Under the pieces are notes generated by a model. That model did no database searches and was not told the origin of the DNA. It saw nothing but the letters and a program-made list of their open reading frames with translations. Below are positions 32,579 to 42,259 of a stretch of DNA of 64,000 nt, piece by piece. Numbering within the stretch: the first letter of the stretch is position 1; each line of letters begins with the position of its first letter. Origin of the DNA: Aliiroseovarius sediminilitoris (GTDB lineage Bacteria > Pseudomonadota > Alphaproteobacteria > Rhodobacterales > Rhodobacteraceae); contig NZ_FOJB01000003.1 of the NCBI RefSeq assembly GCF_900109955.1, positions 1-64,000 on the forward strand, written 5' to 3'. Position numbers and translations under genes: made by a program.

Positions 32579-35013
32579 GGTGTGTTTCCTTCAGCGACCA
32601 GTATGGGGGCGATTGCCGACGCCCCCGCCTGCGCAAGTTCCGTGCGCAGTTCCGTCGTCATGGTATCAGGGTGCAGGCCCAACAAATCGTCGCCAACCCG
32701 ATAGACCGATAGCCCTCCGCGTGCCAAATGACGGGCAATGCCCTGTTCTTCATGGGCATTCTGACCATTGCACTCAACAATCGCCATTTTCAGATCCAAC
32801 CTGGCAAGATCAACGCTGCTCAGCACCGATAATTCGTGGCCTTCCACATCAATCACCAGCAAATCGGCCTGATCCAGCCCAGCCTGCAACAACAACGCGT
32901 CAAGGCGCTGTGTCTGCACAACGGTCGAGGCGATGTCATCCTTGCGCATCTGGATCCCTTTGCGACGACTTCCGCGGGCCAGCGCATCCAACATCCGCCC
33001 CCGATCCAGCGATGCGCAGCCCCGAATACCACGCGGATAGCGATCACGCGCCGCTTCGTTCAGGTGAAACAGTTCGAATGACCCGACGTCTGACGACACG
33101 GCAGTGTTGAACAGCTTCAGTTCCGGTCGGTCCTTATGGCGGTCCTGCAAATCCGAAAAATAGGTGGGGTGAGGTTCGACCATCAAACCGCGCCAGTGTC
33201 CACGCGCAATGAACGGAAACACCGGATCGGCCATCTTGCCGTCATTGGCTCCAATCTGGATCAAGGTCACATTCTGGTTCAGGCTGTCGGCAAGAGTTTG
33301 AATGGCGGTCTGAAGCAACGCGCGATCGACCTTCCATTGCGGGATTTCTGCCTGCCGCCGCGCCGCGTCTTTCTTCTGTGCGACCACATAGGTTGAATGG
33401 CGGCTGACGCTCTTGAAATAATACGCCATTTCTGCCGGGTCGACGGTATCGTTGCGCATCCATGGCCGGTGAATGGCCACAAAATCCGGGCGTCCGACGC
33501 GCAATGCGGGGATTCTGGGCTGTTTGTCCCCAAGGTCCACGAACCGCGCCGCCCCACCCTCTTGCGGGACATACAGGAAAAACGTCGTGTCGGTGGTGGC
33601 TCGATAGACCTGATCTTCGACTGAATCGCGCCAGTATTTCAGTTCGACCTGCCCGACGGTGCGGGTGTTGTAAGTCACCAGATCCAAATCGACGATGTCT
33701 GGATCCACCGACAACGCAAGACCAACCTTGGCGAACCCGTGTTGCGTGCCGATCCGGTGCATCGCCTTCAACATGTCCGGCGCAGGTGCATCGGGCAGAA
33801 GCAAATCGGGATCGGTAAATATGAACCCTTGATCAGTGACAGGATCTTGCGCGGCCAAGGTCAGCGCCTTGCGCGGGCCAAGATTGTCACCAAGCGCGTG
33901 CAGGCGAGCCTTTTCGCGAAAGGCATCGCTTTTAAGATAGTCCAACAGCGGCGGATAATCGGATTGATTGTCCAGCACGGTTACATTGCCGAACCCGTGC
34001 TTGGCAAACCAATTCACAGTATCGCGGAGGTATGTCAATTGGTTGAAAGAATTTATGAAAACCGGAATATGCCGGCGAATTTCCGCCTCGGGCGCGGCCC
34101 AGTCGACGGGACGCGGCGCGTCGATTCCGACCGCCTGGCCCTGCCGCAATAATCTGCGGGCGTATTGCAGGCCATACTTTTTTGCAAACACCTCGCAGGT
34201 ATGGCGAACGCAACGGGTGCTGCGTCGCTTGCGCAGGTCGTTCAGAAACGGCTTGGCCCATTTGGGATTTGCCCGCTTGTTTTTCAGCAGTTCGAAAAAC
34301 CGGGCGTCAAGCTTTCCGGTCGCCGGATAAGTTGCCAGCAGATGATCGAACGCACCGGATTTTACCAGCACCCGTATCAAGGTATGTCCGGCATATGGTA
34401 TCGCAAAATCTTTCAGGTTGGGCGTTCCCAACCGCTGCGCATGTTGTTTGTCTTCCGAAACTTTGGGATCATAAAAAATGTGCCCCGAAGCAATTTGGCC
34501 AACATGGTTTGCGGCATCCAGATAAGCAGGGCTTTCCCAATCAAACTTGCGGTAAGGATAGGGGTATCGGCGCTCGAAAGGAGCGATCTGGCGGTTCAGG
34601 GTCGATTGCGGGCTGAACGCAAGCACCCTCGCACCCGGAACCAACCCGGCATAACACAGGGCGGCAAACCCACCCATCGAAGTCCCGACAAAAAGGATGT
34701 GTTTGAAAGGTTTGAAAAAGCCGGAGTTTTGTAAATCTGACAACCGCTTTTCGGTATCTGGCTGGCGATACCAGTCTTTCTCGTGGGTCTGTATTCCAAG
34801 AATCGAGTAGTTCAATGCCTTGGCTCGTGATGCCAACCACGCAGGCCAGGGACGCTGTTCGGGTCGCTCGTCAATCGAGGCAAGATTGTCAAATGTCACC
34901 AGCAGGATGTCGGATCGCCGCACAAAGACCGCGTCGCAATGTTCACCATCCAACCAGAAATCGTCAGCCTTGCAAACTTGTTCAGTGCTGTCGGTTTCGC
35001 TCCAACTATTCAT
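32575..35013 (-). CDS. Trimodular protein: alpha/beta-hydrolase-like, glycosyltransferase-like and FkbM methyltransferase domains
   Basis: 812 residues from ATG 35013 (AAGGG seven bases upstream; the longer frame to 35217 is rejected). Residues ~1-260 look like an alpha/beta hydrolase with nucleophile elbow LFVGTSMGGFAAL and a candidate His in IPYAGHTLIRVL. Residues ~325-580 resemble a GT-A fold: PVFINSFNQLTYLRDTVNWF, then TVLDNQSDYPPLLDYL and the acidic motif FIFTDPDLLL. Residues ~600-800 are an FkbM methyltransferase: TLIQIGANDGKMADPVFPF, then LLVIDVEGHELSVL. Three chemistries on one chain imply coupled transfer, methylation and possibly acyl hydrolysis on one glycan. Function is inferred from domains only. 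Confidence 0.72.
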   Translation of the reverse strand: MNSWSETDSTEQVCKADDFWLDGEHCDAVFVRRSDILLVTFDNLASIDERPEQRPWPAWLASRAKALNYSILGIQTHEKDWYRQPDTEKRLSDLQNSGFFKPFKHILFVGTSMGGFAALCYAGLVPGARVLAFSPQSTLNRQIAPFERRYPYPYRKFDWESPAYLDAANHVGQIASGHIFYDPKVSEDKQHAQRLGTPNLKDFAIPYAGHTLIRVLVKSGAFDHLLATYPATGKLDARFFELLKNKRANPKWAKPFLNDLRKRRSTRCVRHTCEVFAKKYGLQYARRLLRQGQAVGIDAPRPVDWAAPEAEIRRHIPVFINSFNQLTYLRDTVNWFAKHGFGNVTVLDNQSDYPPLLDYLKSDAFREKARLHALGDNLGPRKALTLAAQDPVTDQGFIFTDPDLLLPDAPAPDMLKAMHRIGTQHGFAKVGLALSVDPDIVDLDLVTYNTRTVGQVELKYWRDSVEDQVYRATTDTTFFLYVPQEGGAARFVDLGDKQPRIPALRVGRPDFVAIHRPWMRNDTVDPAEMAYYFKSVSRHSTYVVAQKKDAARRQAEIPQWKVDRALLQTAIQTLADSLNQNVTLIQIGANDGKMADPVFPFIARGHWRGLMVEPHPTYFSDLQDRHKDRPELKLFNTAVSSDVGSFELFHLNEAARDRYPRGIRGCASLDRGRMLDALARGSRRKGIQMRKDDIASTVVQTQRLDALLLQAGLDQADLLVIDVEGHELSVLSSVDLARLDLKMAIVECNGQNAHEEQGIARHLARGGLSVYRVGDDLLGLHPDTMTTELRTELAQAGASAIAPILVAEGNTP

Positions 35014-35241
35014 GGATAACCCTTGCTGTATTCGATAAGAAGCGGTTCGGATCAAAGTCTCTGCTTGCCGGGCGAGTGTCAATGATCGTCGGAGCGAGAT
35101 TCCCTCGACGCGACCGGATTCAACCCAGGAATGGACACAGCAATTTCCCGCCGATGCCGCAAAACCGGTGGAGGCTTCCAACGGTTCACGATAGGCTGGA
35201 ACAGAACGACAACGCAATTTGGACAGGATGGGAGTTGGGGG

Positions 35242-37041
35242 TTGCGGTTCACCTCTGTTAAGGCACTGTTATTCCTGATTTTCACGTTTTGCGGGCTGTT
35301 GCAGCCCGCACTGGCGCAGGACGATGTAAATTTCACCGTGGCCGGTTCAGACAGCACGCTTGAAGATGAGCTGAAAAGTGCCTCGCTCGTGTTGGCCGCC
35401 AAAGGTGACACCGAAAAGGATACCCGTGATATATTCGCCGCCGCACTGGCCGAATACGGGCAGCTGGTGCAGACACTTTACGCAAATGGGTATTATGCCG
35501 GTGTGGTGCGGGTGCGCGTGGATGGACGCGAGGCCGCGCAAATTCCACCCTTCGATGTCCCCCAATCCATCCGCCGGATAGAGGTTTCGGTCGAACCGGG
35601 CAAGCAGTTCCGGTTTGGCACCGCCAGGGCTGCCCCACTGGCACCCAATACTGACATGCCGACCGAATTTCGCACGGGTGAAGTGGCGAAGAGTGTCACC
35701 GTTCAGCAGGCAGTGGACGCCGCTGTTCTGGGTTGGCGCGATGCTGGTCATGCCAAGGTTGCATTGGCCGGTCAGACGATCACCGCCAACCATGCCAGCG
35801 CGCAACTGTCCGCGTCTCTGGCGTTTGAGCCGGGACCGAAGGTGCGGTTTGGTAATCTGCGCCAAACCACCGAAAGTGCCGTGCGCGCCGACCGTATCGC
35901 GCGCATTGCGGGCTTTCCGGCGGGCCAGGTCTTCTCGCCTGACGATCTTGAAACCGTTGCCAAACGCCTGCGGCGCACCGGCGCGTTTTCTTCCGTTACG
36001 TTGACCGAAGCCGAAACGCTTGGGCCGGACAACACGCTGGATATCGGGTTGGCGCTGGTTGATGAGGAGCCCCGCCGCTTTGGCTTCGGGGCCGAACTCG
36101 CATCGCTTGAGGGGCTTCAACTGACCGCATTCTGGATGCACCGAAACATGTTCGGCGGGGCCGAGCGGCTTCGCGTGGACGGCGAAGTTTCGGGGATTGG
36201 CGGCCAGCATGGGGGCATTGACTATTATCTTGACGTGCGGCTGGACCAGCCCGCCACATTCGGACCGGACACGAACGCCTTTGTGTTCGGCAGCCTCGCC
36301 TATGAAGACGAGCCGGGCTATGTCTCGCGCAGTGCCAGTTTGGGCGGTGGGGTCAAACGCATCTTTTCGGACACGCTGGAAGGCGAACTGGGCGCGGCTC
36401 TGATGTATTCGGAAACAACCGATGTGCTTGGCGACCGCCGGTTCTTCCTGTTCGCGCTGCCGTCGTCGCTGACATGGGATCGACGCAACAATCAGCTTGA
36501 CGCAACGCGCGGCACCTATCTGAAGGCCGAGGCGATCCCGTTCATCTCGGTCGATACGGGTGGCACGGGCGCGTGGCTTTACGGCGATGGGCGCGCCTAT
36601 CGCGGGTTCGGGGCCGAGGATCGGTTTGTGCTGGCCGGACGGGTGCAGGTCGGATCGGTCCTGGCCGGGGACAGCGGCGATATTCCCCCCGACTATCTTT
36701 TCTATTCCGGCGGTGGTGGCACCGTGCGGGGCCAGCCCTATCAGTCATTGGGACTTGATGCGGGTGCGGGCGAGATCACAGGCGGGCAGTCCTTTGCCGT
36801 TCTGTCAGCCGAATTGCGCGCCCAGATCACCGACAAGATCGGCGTTGTCGGTTTTGTCGATGCGGGTCACGTGGCTGGAGGCAGTCTGTTCGAAGGTCAG
36901 GGCAATTGGCACACGGGCGGCGGCATTGGCGTCCGTTACAAAACGCCGATCGGCCCGTTGCGGCTGGACGTGGCTGGCCCGATATCCGGCGATACCGGCG
37001 ACGGTGTGCAGATTTACATTGGGATCGGGCAAGCGTTTTGA
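35242..37041 (+). CDS. tamA: TamA, outer-membrane Omp85/BamA-family assembly protein
   Basis: 599 residues if the TTG at 35242 is used. It has GGGAG seven bases upstream and places a clean signal peptide (MRFTSVKALLFLIFTF to PALAQ) at the N terminus. The ATG at 35131 would bury that signal. Residues ~28-245 are POTRA domains and ~265-599 the Omp85 beta-barrel, with LYGDGRAYRGF and the gate-loop-like GGGGTVRGQPYQSLG, ending IYIGIGQAF. TamA works with TamB across the envelope in outer-membrane protein assembly and phospholipid transport. The stop overlaps the tamB start. Confidence 0.9.
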   Translation: MRFTSVKALLFLIFTFCGLLQPALAQDDVNFTVAGSDSTLEDELKSASLVLAAKGDTEKDTRDIFAAALAEYGQLVQTLYANGYYAGVVRVRVDGREAAQIPPFDVPQSIRRIEVSVEPGKQFRFGTARAAPLAPNTDMPTEFRTGEVAKSVTVQQAVDAAVLGWRDAGHAKVALAGQTITANHASAQLSASLAFEPGPKVRFGNLRQTTESAVRADRIARIAGFPAGQVFSPDDLETVAKRLRRTGAFSSVTLTEAETLGPDNTLDIGLALVDEEPRRFGFGAELASLEGLQLTAFWMHRNMFGGAERLRVDGEVSGIGGQHGGIDYYLDVRLDQPATFGPDTNAFVFGSLAYEDEPGYVSRSASLGGGVKRIFSDTLEGELGAALMYSETTDVLGDRRFFLFALPSSLTWDRRNNQLDATRGTYLKAEAIPFISVDTGGTGAWLYGDGRAYRGFGAEDRFVLAGRVQVGSVLAGDSGDIPPDYLFYSGGGGTVRGQPYQSLGLDAGAGEITGGQSFAVLSAELRAQITDKIGVVGFVDAGHVAGGSLFEGQGNWHTGGGIGVRYKTPIGPLRLDVAGPISGDTGDGVQIYIGIGQAF

Positions 37042-40000
37042 GCCTTCTTTTCCGAACACTCTTTGCCTTGGCGGCGTTGTGCTGGGCTGGCCTTGCGGTG
37101 GCTCAGACCGAACAGGCCGAACAGGATGATCGCGGCTATCTTCAGGCCCTTTTGGAAGACAACCTGTCGGATGTGGGTCGCGATATCCGCATAATCGGGT
37201 TTCAGGGCGCATTCAGTTCGGAAGCCACGGTGGACCAGATCACAATCGCCGATGACGAAGGCATCTGGCTGACGCTGAATGACCTTGTCCTGTCCTGGAC
37301 CCGGTCAAGCCTGTTGCGGGGCGCGATCAATATCGACCGGATTTCGGCGAAGGAAATCATCGTCGCGCGCAGACCCTTACCGGTGGGTGGTGCCGCCACG
37401 CCCGAGGCGTCGGGATTTTCGCTGCCTGAATTGCCGGTATCGGTCGAAATTGGCCTGATCAAGGCGGACCGTGTCGAGATTGCAGAACCGGTCATCGGTG
37501 AAGCTGCTGTGGTCCGTTTGGAAGGCGCGGCCAGCTTGTCGGGTGGCGAGGGCACAGCCAAGCTGAACATCATCCGCATCGACGGACCAAGCGGCGCGTT
37601 GCAGTTCGATGGCAGCTACAGCAATACCTCCGAAGTGCTGGATCTGGCCCTTGCGGTCGAAGAAGGGGCAGACGGCATCGCGGCCAACATGCTTGATCTG
37701 CCGGGTCGTCCATCCATCGGTTTGACCGTCGCGGGCACCGGACCGCTGTCCGATTTCATTGCCGAGATTGATCTGTCCACCGACGGCGCGCCGCGCCTGA
37801 CCGGCCAAGTCACCTTGCAGGATGAGGCCGACGCTGCCGCTTCGTCCCCGGGCAATCCGGTGACGCTGAAACGGTTCGCCGCGCAGCTGTCTGGCGACAT
37901 CGCGCCGGTATTCCTGCCCGATTATCGCGACTTTTTCGGTGATAATATTTCGCTGACGGCGACGGGACGGCGATTTGCCGACGGTGCGCTGGACCTTGAA
38001 ACGCTTGAATTGACGACCAAAGCCCTGACGCTTCAGGGTGATCTGGCCCTGTCTGCAGGCGGCTGGCCCGAACGGTTCAAGCTGCAAGGCAGGCTGGCCC
38101 ACGAGGATGGCGCATCGGTCGTGTTGCCGGTCGGGGGCACCAAAACGCAGGTGCAAACGGCAGACATTGCCATTGGCTATGACGCAGAGAATGGCGAGGC
38201 TTGGCAGGCCGTTTTCGCACTGAACAACATGATCCGCGATGATCTGGCGCTTGATACCGCAAAAATTACCGCCACTGGGGCGCTGGTGCGCGGGGAAGGC
38301 ACGGCGGTGGGGCGCATGGATGGTGACGTTGTGCTTGATGTGCTGGGAATCACGCCCGCATCCGAAGACCTTGCCCGTGCGATCGGTCCCGCGCTGGCGG
38401 GCAAACTGTCGTTTGACTGGCGCGAAGATGCGCCTTTGCAAATCTCGAACATTGATCTGGCTGGAACCGACTATCAACTGACCGGCAGCCTGTCCGCCGA
38501 TGATCTGGAAAACGGCATTACGGTCACAACCAACAAGGATTTTGTCCTGACGGCCCGCGATCTGTCGCAATTTGCCGGGATGGCGGGCACACCGTTGACC
38601 GGGGCGGCCACCGTGGCGGTAAAGGGGAATGTGAATTTGCTGGGCGGTGCCTTTGATCTGACGATCACCGGCGACGGCACCGATCTTGGCATCGGCCAGC
38701 CTCGCTTTGATCCCCTGATCGCCGGGGCAAGCAGGCTGGACGTGAAAGCCGTGCGCGATGAAACCGGCACGCGGCTTGAGCGGTTGACTATCACCACCGA
38801 TCAAACCATCGCCGCGGTGACGGCTGATCTGAAAACCGATGCCTCAACTGTTCAGTTCGACCTGAGGATCGAAGACGTGGCCGTTATCGACTCCGGCCTT
38901 TCCGGTCCTGCGACCGCAAATGGGTCCGCCACCCAATCCAGGGACAGTTGGACCGTGCGGGCCGATCTGACGGCGCCGGGTGGCGTGGCTGCATCGGTTG
39001 ACGGAACCGTGCAAGTTACCAAGGACGGGCCGGGTCTGGTCAACGGCGACCTGACGGTCAAGGCGGCCTCGCTTGCGCCCTATGCGCAACTGGCGGGCCG
39101 CCCCATCTCGGGGGCGATCTTGGCATCGGCCACTGGCAGCTATGACCTTGCCACGGGCAATTTCGATGGCGAAGTTGACGGGTCGGCCACCGATCTTGGG
39201 CTGGGCGTTGAGGTGCTGGATGGCCTGACCCGCGGGGCCAGCACCTTCAGTGCCCGTGCCAACGGCAACATCGACAAGGTGGTGTTCGTGGAGGCGTTGT
39301 CGATCAAAACGCCCCAAGTGACCGCACAGGCGACGGGGCAGGACATTGACGGGCGCAACACGCTGACATTTCAGGTCAACCTGCGCGATGTCGGTGTTGT
39401 GGCGGTTGGGATCAACGGACCCGGTTCGGCCAGCGGCACCGCAACGCTGGTGGATGACAGCTGGCAGCTATCTGCCTCGGCCACTGGTCCGGGCGGCGCA
39501 ACCGGCACTGTGAATGGCAGCGTGCGATCGGACGCCAGCAGCGCCGACCTGGCCATCAACGGCAACGCGCCGCTGGAACTGGCCAACCGATTTATCCAGC
39601 CCCGCCTGCTGACCGGTCAGGCCGCATATGACCTGACGCTGAGCGGTCCACTGAAACTGTCATCCTTGTCGGGCCAGGTGCAGACCAGTGGCGCGCGGCT
39701 GACCCTGCCCACGTTCCGGCAGGCGCTGGATATCACCAGCGCAACGGCTGTGTTGTCAAACGGGCGGGCCGATCTGAACATCACGACGTCCGTCGTCAAT
39801 GGCGGGCAGGTCACGGCCCGTGGCAATGTCGGGTTGGAGCGACCCTATCAGGCCGATCTGGAGGTCGACGTCAATCAGGTGACGCTGACCGATGGAAACC
39901 TGTTCGACACCAATGTGAACGGCGCGGCCACCCTGCGCGGGCCGTTGATCGGCGGGGCGACATTGCGTGCCGATATGACGCTTGGGCGAACCGAAATCCG

Positions 40001-40835
40001 TATCTCGGACGTATCGGCCAGCACCGTGCCGATCATCGCCGAACTGGACCATATCAACGAGACCGCAGCCGCACGCCAAACCCGCGCTTTTGCCGGTCTG
40101 ATCGTCGAAGCGGACCCTGCCTCGGCCGGCACCGCCCGCCCCTATCCCATCGACATCACCTTGCGCGCGCCCAGCCAGATTTTCGTGCGGGGCCGCGGGT
40201 TGGATGCCGAGCTGGGCGGCGAGTTGCGCCTGACCGGGACCAGCGCCGATGTGCAGCCTGTCGGCGAGTTCGATCTGATCCGGGGCCGGCTGGATATTCT
40301 TGGTAAACGCCTGACCCTGACCGAAGGTCGCGTCAGCCTGCGCGGTGCGTTCGATCCGTATCTGCGCTTTGCCGCCGTTTCCCAATCCGACGACATTACA
40401 GTGACCATCAACGTGATCGGCCCCGCCTCGGCACCCGAAGTCACCTTCACCTCAAGCCCGGCATTGCCCGAGGACGAGGTGCTGGCGCGGCTGCTGTTCG
40501 GGCGCAGCATTTCGGACATTTCCGCCTTGCAAGCCTTGCGCTTGGCGGCGGCGGTCAGAACACTGGCAGGTAAGGGCGGAGACGGGATCGTCGGCAATCT
40601 GCGCAAGAACTTCGGACTTGATGATCTGGATCTGACCACCAATGAAGATGGCGAAGCCTCGTTGAGTGTCGGAAAATATATCTCGGAAAATATCTATACC
40701 GATGTGAATGTCGGTGCCGATGGCGACACCGAGATCAACCTGAACCTGACCATCAGCCCTTCGGTAACGGCGCGTGGCACGGTCGGGTCGGACGGTGAAA
40801 GCACCATCGGGATCTATTTCGAACGGGATTATTGA
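37038..40835 (+). CDS. tamB: TamB, translocation and assembly module inner-membrane protein
   Basis: 1265 residues. The start is taken as TTG 37038, which overlaps the tamA stop (TTGA) and yields an N-terminal signal-anchor (SLLFRTLFALAALCWAGLAV). Most of the chain is repetitive beta-strand of the AsmA/TamB bridge-like type, with repeated T-A-x-G-x-D-I-D-G-like strands. The C-terminal ~330 residues are the DUF490/TamB domain, with EVTFTSSPALPEDEVLARLL as the signature. The protein spans the periplasm as a hydrophobic groove delivering lipids or assisting barrel insertion. Its stop is six bases from the stop of convergent nosX, with no terminator between them. Confidence 0.92.
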   Translation: MSLLFRTLFALAALCWAGLAVAQTEQAEQDDRGYLQALLEDNLSDVGRDIRIIGFQGAFSSEATVDQITIADDEGIWLTLNDLVLSWTRSSLLRGAINIDRISAKEIIVARRPLPVGGAATPEASGFSLPELPVSVEIGLIKADRVEIAEPVIGEAAVVRLEGAASLSGGEGTAKLNIIRIDGPSGALQFDGSYSNTSEVLDLALAVEEGADGIAANMLDLPGRPSIGLTVAGTGPLSDFIAEIDLSTDGAPRLTGQVTLQDEADAAASSPGNPVTLKRFAAQLSGDIAPVFLPDYRDFFGDNISLTATGRRFADGALDLETLELTTKALTLQGDLALSAGGWPERFKLQGRLAHEDGASVVLPVGGTKTQVQTADIAIGYDAENGEAWQAVFALNNMIRDDLALDTAKITATGALVRGEGTAVGRMDGDVVLDVLGITPASEDLARAIGPALAGKLSFDWREDAPLQISNIDLAGTDYQLTGSLSADDLENGITVTTNKDFVLTARDLSQFAGMAGTPLTGAATVAVKGNVNLLGGAFDLTITGDGTDLGIGQPRFDPLIAGASRLDVKAVRDETGTRLERLTITTDQTIAAVTADLKTDASTVQFDLRIEDVAVIDSGLSGPATANGSATQSRDSWTVRADLTAPGGVAASVDGTVQVTKDGPGLVNGDLTVKAASLAPYAQLAGRPISGAILASATGSYDLATGNFDGEVDGSATDLGLGVEVLDGLTRGASTFSARANGNIDKVVFVEALSIKTPQVTAQATGQDIDGRNTLTFQVNLRDVGVVAVGINGPGSASGTATLVDDSWQLSASATGPGGATGTVNGSVRSDASSADLAINGNAPLELANRFIQPRLLTGQAAYDLTLSGPLKLSSLSGQVQTSGARLTLPTFRQALDITSATAVLSNGRADLNITTSVVNGGQVTARGNVGLERPYQADLEVDVNQVTLTDGNLFDTNVNGAATLRGPLIGGATLRADMTLGRTEIRISDVSASTVPIIAELDHINETAAARQTRAFAGLIVEADPASAGTARPYPIDITLRAPSQIFVRGRGLDAELGGELRLTGTSADVQPVGEFDLIRGRLDILGKRLTLTEGRVSLRGAFDPYLRFAAVSQSDDITVTINVIGPASAPEVTFTSSPALPEDEVLARLLFGRSISDISALQALRLAAAVRTLAGKGGDGIVGNLRKNFGLDDLDLTTNEDGEASLSVGKYISENIYTDVNVGADGDTEINLNLTISPSVTARGTVGSDGESTIGIYFERDY

Positions 40836-40841
40836 CCGGCG

Positions 40842-41744
40842 TCAGACGCTGGTCATGACCTCGATTTTTGCGTCGGGGAAGGCGGCGACGATCTTTTTGC
40901 CCGTCGCATCATCGACCAGACACAGGGCGGTCGACAAACCGTCGGCAATCATCGCCGTTGGGGCGGACACCGACACAAGGGCTTGCACCGGCGCACCGCC
41001 GGTCGGGGACAGGATATGGCCCTCGGTGTCGCCAATTTCCATGGCTGTCGGAACCGAAGTGGCAATCGCGCGGTCCGTGGCCGTCAGTCGATGCACCAGT
41101 GTCCCATCCGTCTTCGCAACACCGATGGACCACGGTCCGTTCGGCCCCTGCCCCAGTGCCGCGATTTCGCCCATGTCCACCAGCACATCCTGTAGGCCCT
41201 GGCCACGCAGAAGGGCGGCGATACGGTCGGTCACGGCCCCTTGGGCGATCCCGTTCAAGGTCAGCGCACCGCCTGTCGGCAAGCGGATCTGATTGGCGTC
41301 AAAGGTCACGTTGGACCAGCCCACAAGAGCTTTTGCCGCCGCGATAGTATCGTCATCCGCGTCGTTTGCGATGGCCAGCCATAGTGGCTGGACGGTCGGA
41401 TCAAACTGCCCTTTGCTTGCCGCGTGCAGGCTGGCACAGGCGCTGAGCACATGCAGAAACTCGGCTGACGGATCGACAAGCGCGCCGAAACGGTTCAGGC
41501 GTGACAGCTCGGAATTGTCGCGATACAGGCTGAATATATCCTCAAGCCGGTCCAGTTCGGCTTCGACCCTGGTGAAAATCAGGTCGGCATCTGGCTGGGC
41601 CACGCCGACAAGCTGCATCGACACCGGCCCACCCAGGGCATAGCCGGTCCAGCGGGCGACGTGCGCAGAGGCAGCCACACCGGTTGGAACTGCCAATGCT
41701 GTGGCCGAAATGGCCAGAAAACGCCGACGGTTCAGGATACTCAT
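40842..41744 (-). CDS. nosX: NosX, periplasmic FAD:protein FMN transferase (ApbE family)
   Basis: 300 residues. A Tat signal (NRRRFLAIS) is followed by an ApbE-like domain: RLEDIFSLYRDNSELSRLN, then GALTLNGIAQGAVTDRIA, DVLVDMGEIAALG and IADGLSTAL, with the Mg/FAD-binding acidic residues. It covalently attaches FMN to the periplasmic FMN-binding domain of NosR, needed for electron delivery to nitrous oxide reductase. ATG 41744 overlaps the nosL stop by four bases, making it the last gene of the nos operon. Confidence 0.9.
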   Translation of the reverse strand: MSILNRRRFLAISATALAVPTGVAASAHVARWTGYALGGPVSMQLVGVAQPDADLIFTRVEAELDRLEDIFSLYRDNSELSRLNRFGALVDPSAEFLHVLSACASLHAASKGQFDPTVQPLWLAIANDADDDTIAAAKALVGWSNVTFDANQIRLPTGGALTLNGIAQGAVTDRIAALLRGQGLQDVLVDMGEIAALGQGPNGPWSIGVAKTDGTLVHRLTATDRAIATSVPTAMEIGDTEGHILSPTGGAPVQALVSVSAPTAMIADGLSTALCLVDDATGKKIVAAFPDAKIEVMTSV

Positions 41745-42259
41745 GAAGGTGTCTCCAACGTCTTGTTCAGATCGACGGCGCCAAGGGCTGCGTCGTCGGG
41801 AATGGTGTCCAGCCTGTGTGTTTCACCACCATATTGCGCAATGAACACAGCTGCGCTGTCGTCGTCTGCAAACGGCACGATCTCGGGGGCGCCCATGCCA
41901 CCGGCCACGTTTGCGCCCACCACGTATATCGCATCTTCGGCGGCAATCCAGTTGCCTGTGCCGGGATCGGCCCAACTTTGCGCAACGCTCATGTTGCTGA
42001 CATAGATCGCGGTGATCTCGGCCTCGCGTTCGGGGCTTTTCAGATAGGCCACCATGTCACGCACCTGCGCAAAGAAAAGCGGGGCGGGGAAGCCCTCCAG
42101 ATGGATTTGCCCTTTCGGACCGTCATGTTCGGCAACGTTCATCTGGCAGAAATAGCTTAACGCCTGCTCGGTCAATTCCGCGGGCGGCGGTGGGGCTTTC
42201 GCTTCTTCTTCATTGCAGGCAACCAGCGCCAGCAGGCTGAGCGCGATCAAGCGTTTCAC
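41741..42259 (-). CDS. nosL: NosL, copper-binding lipoprotein
   Basis: 172 residues from GTG 42259, which overlaps the nosY stop (GTGA). A short signal with lipobox (ALSLLALVAC) gives an outer- or inner-membrane lipoprotein. The mature part has YFCQMNVAEHDGPKGQIHLE, the NosL Cys-x-Met copper-binding region, then FFAQVRDMVAYL. NosL delivers Cu(I) to the nos maturation machinery for the CuZ site. Order in the operon is as in other alphaproteobacteria. Confidence 0.92.
   Translation of the reverse strand: MKRLIALSLLALVACNEEEAKAPPPPAELTEQALSYFCQMNVAEHDGPKGQIHLEGFPAPLFFAQVRDMVAYLKSPEREAEITAIYVSNMSVAQSWADPGTGNWIAAEDAIYVVGANVAGGMGAPEIVPFADDDSAAVFIAQYGGETHRLDTIPDDAALGAVDLNKTLETPS

Noticed and set aside
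37377-38804. 475-codon minus-strand frame inside tamB
   Set aside because: Antisense shadow of a high-GC gene; no ribosome-binding site or recognisable domain.
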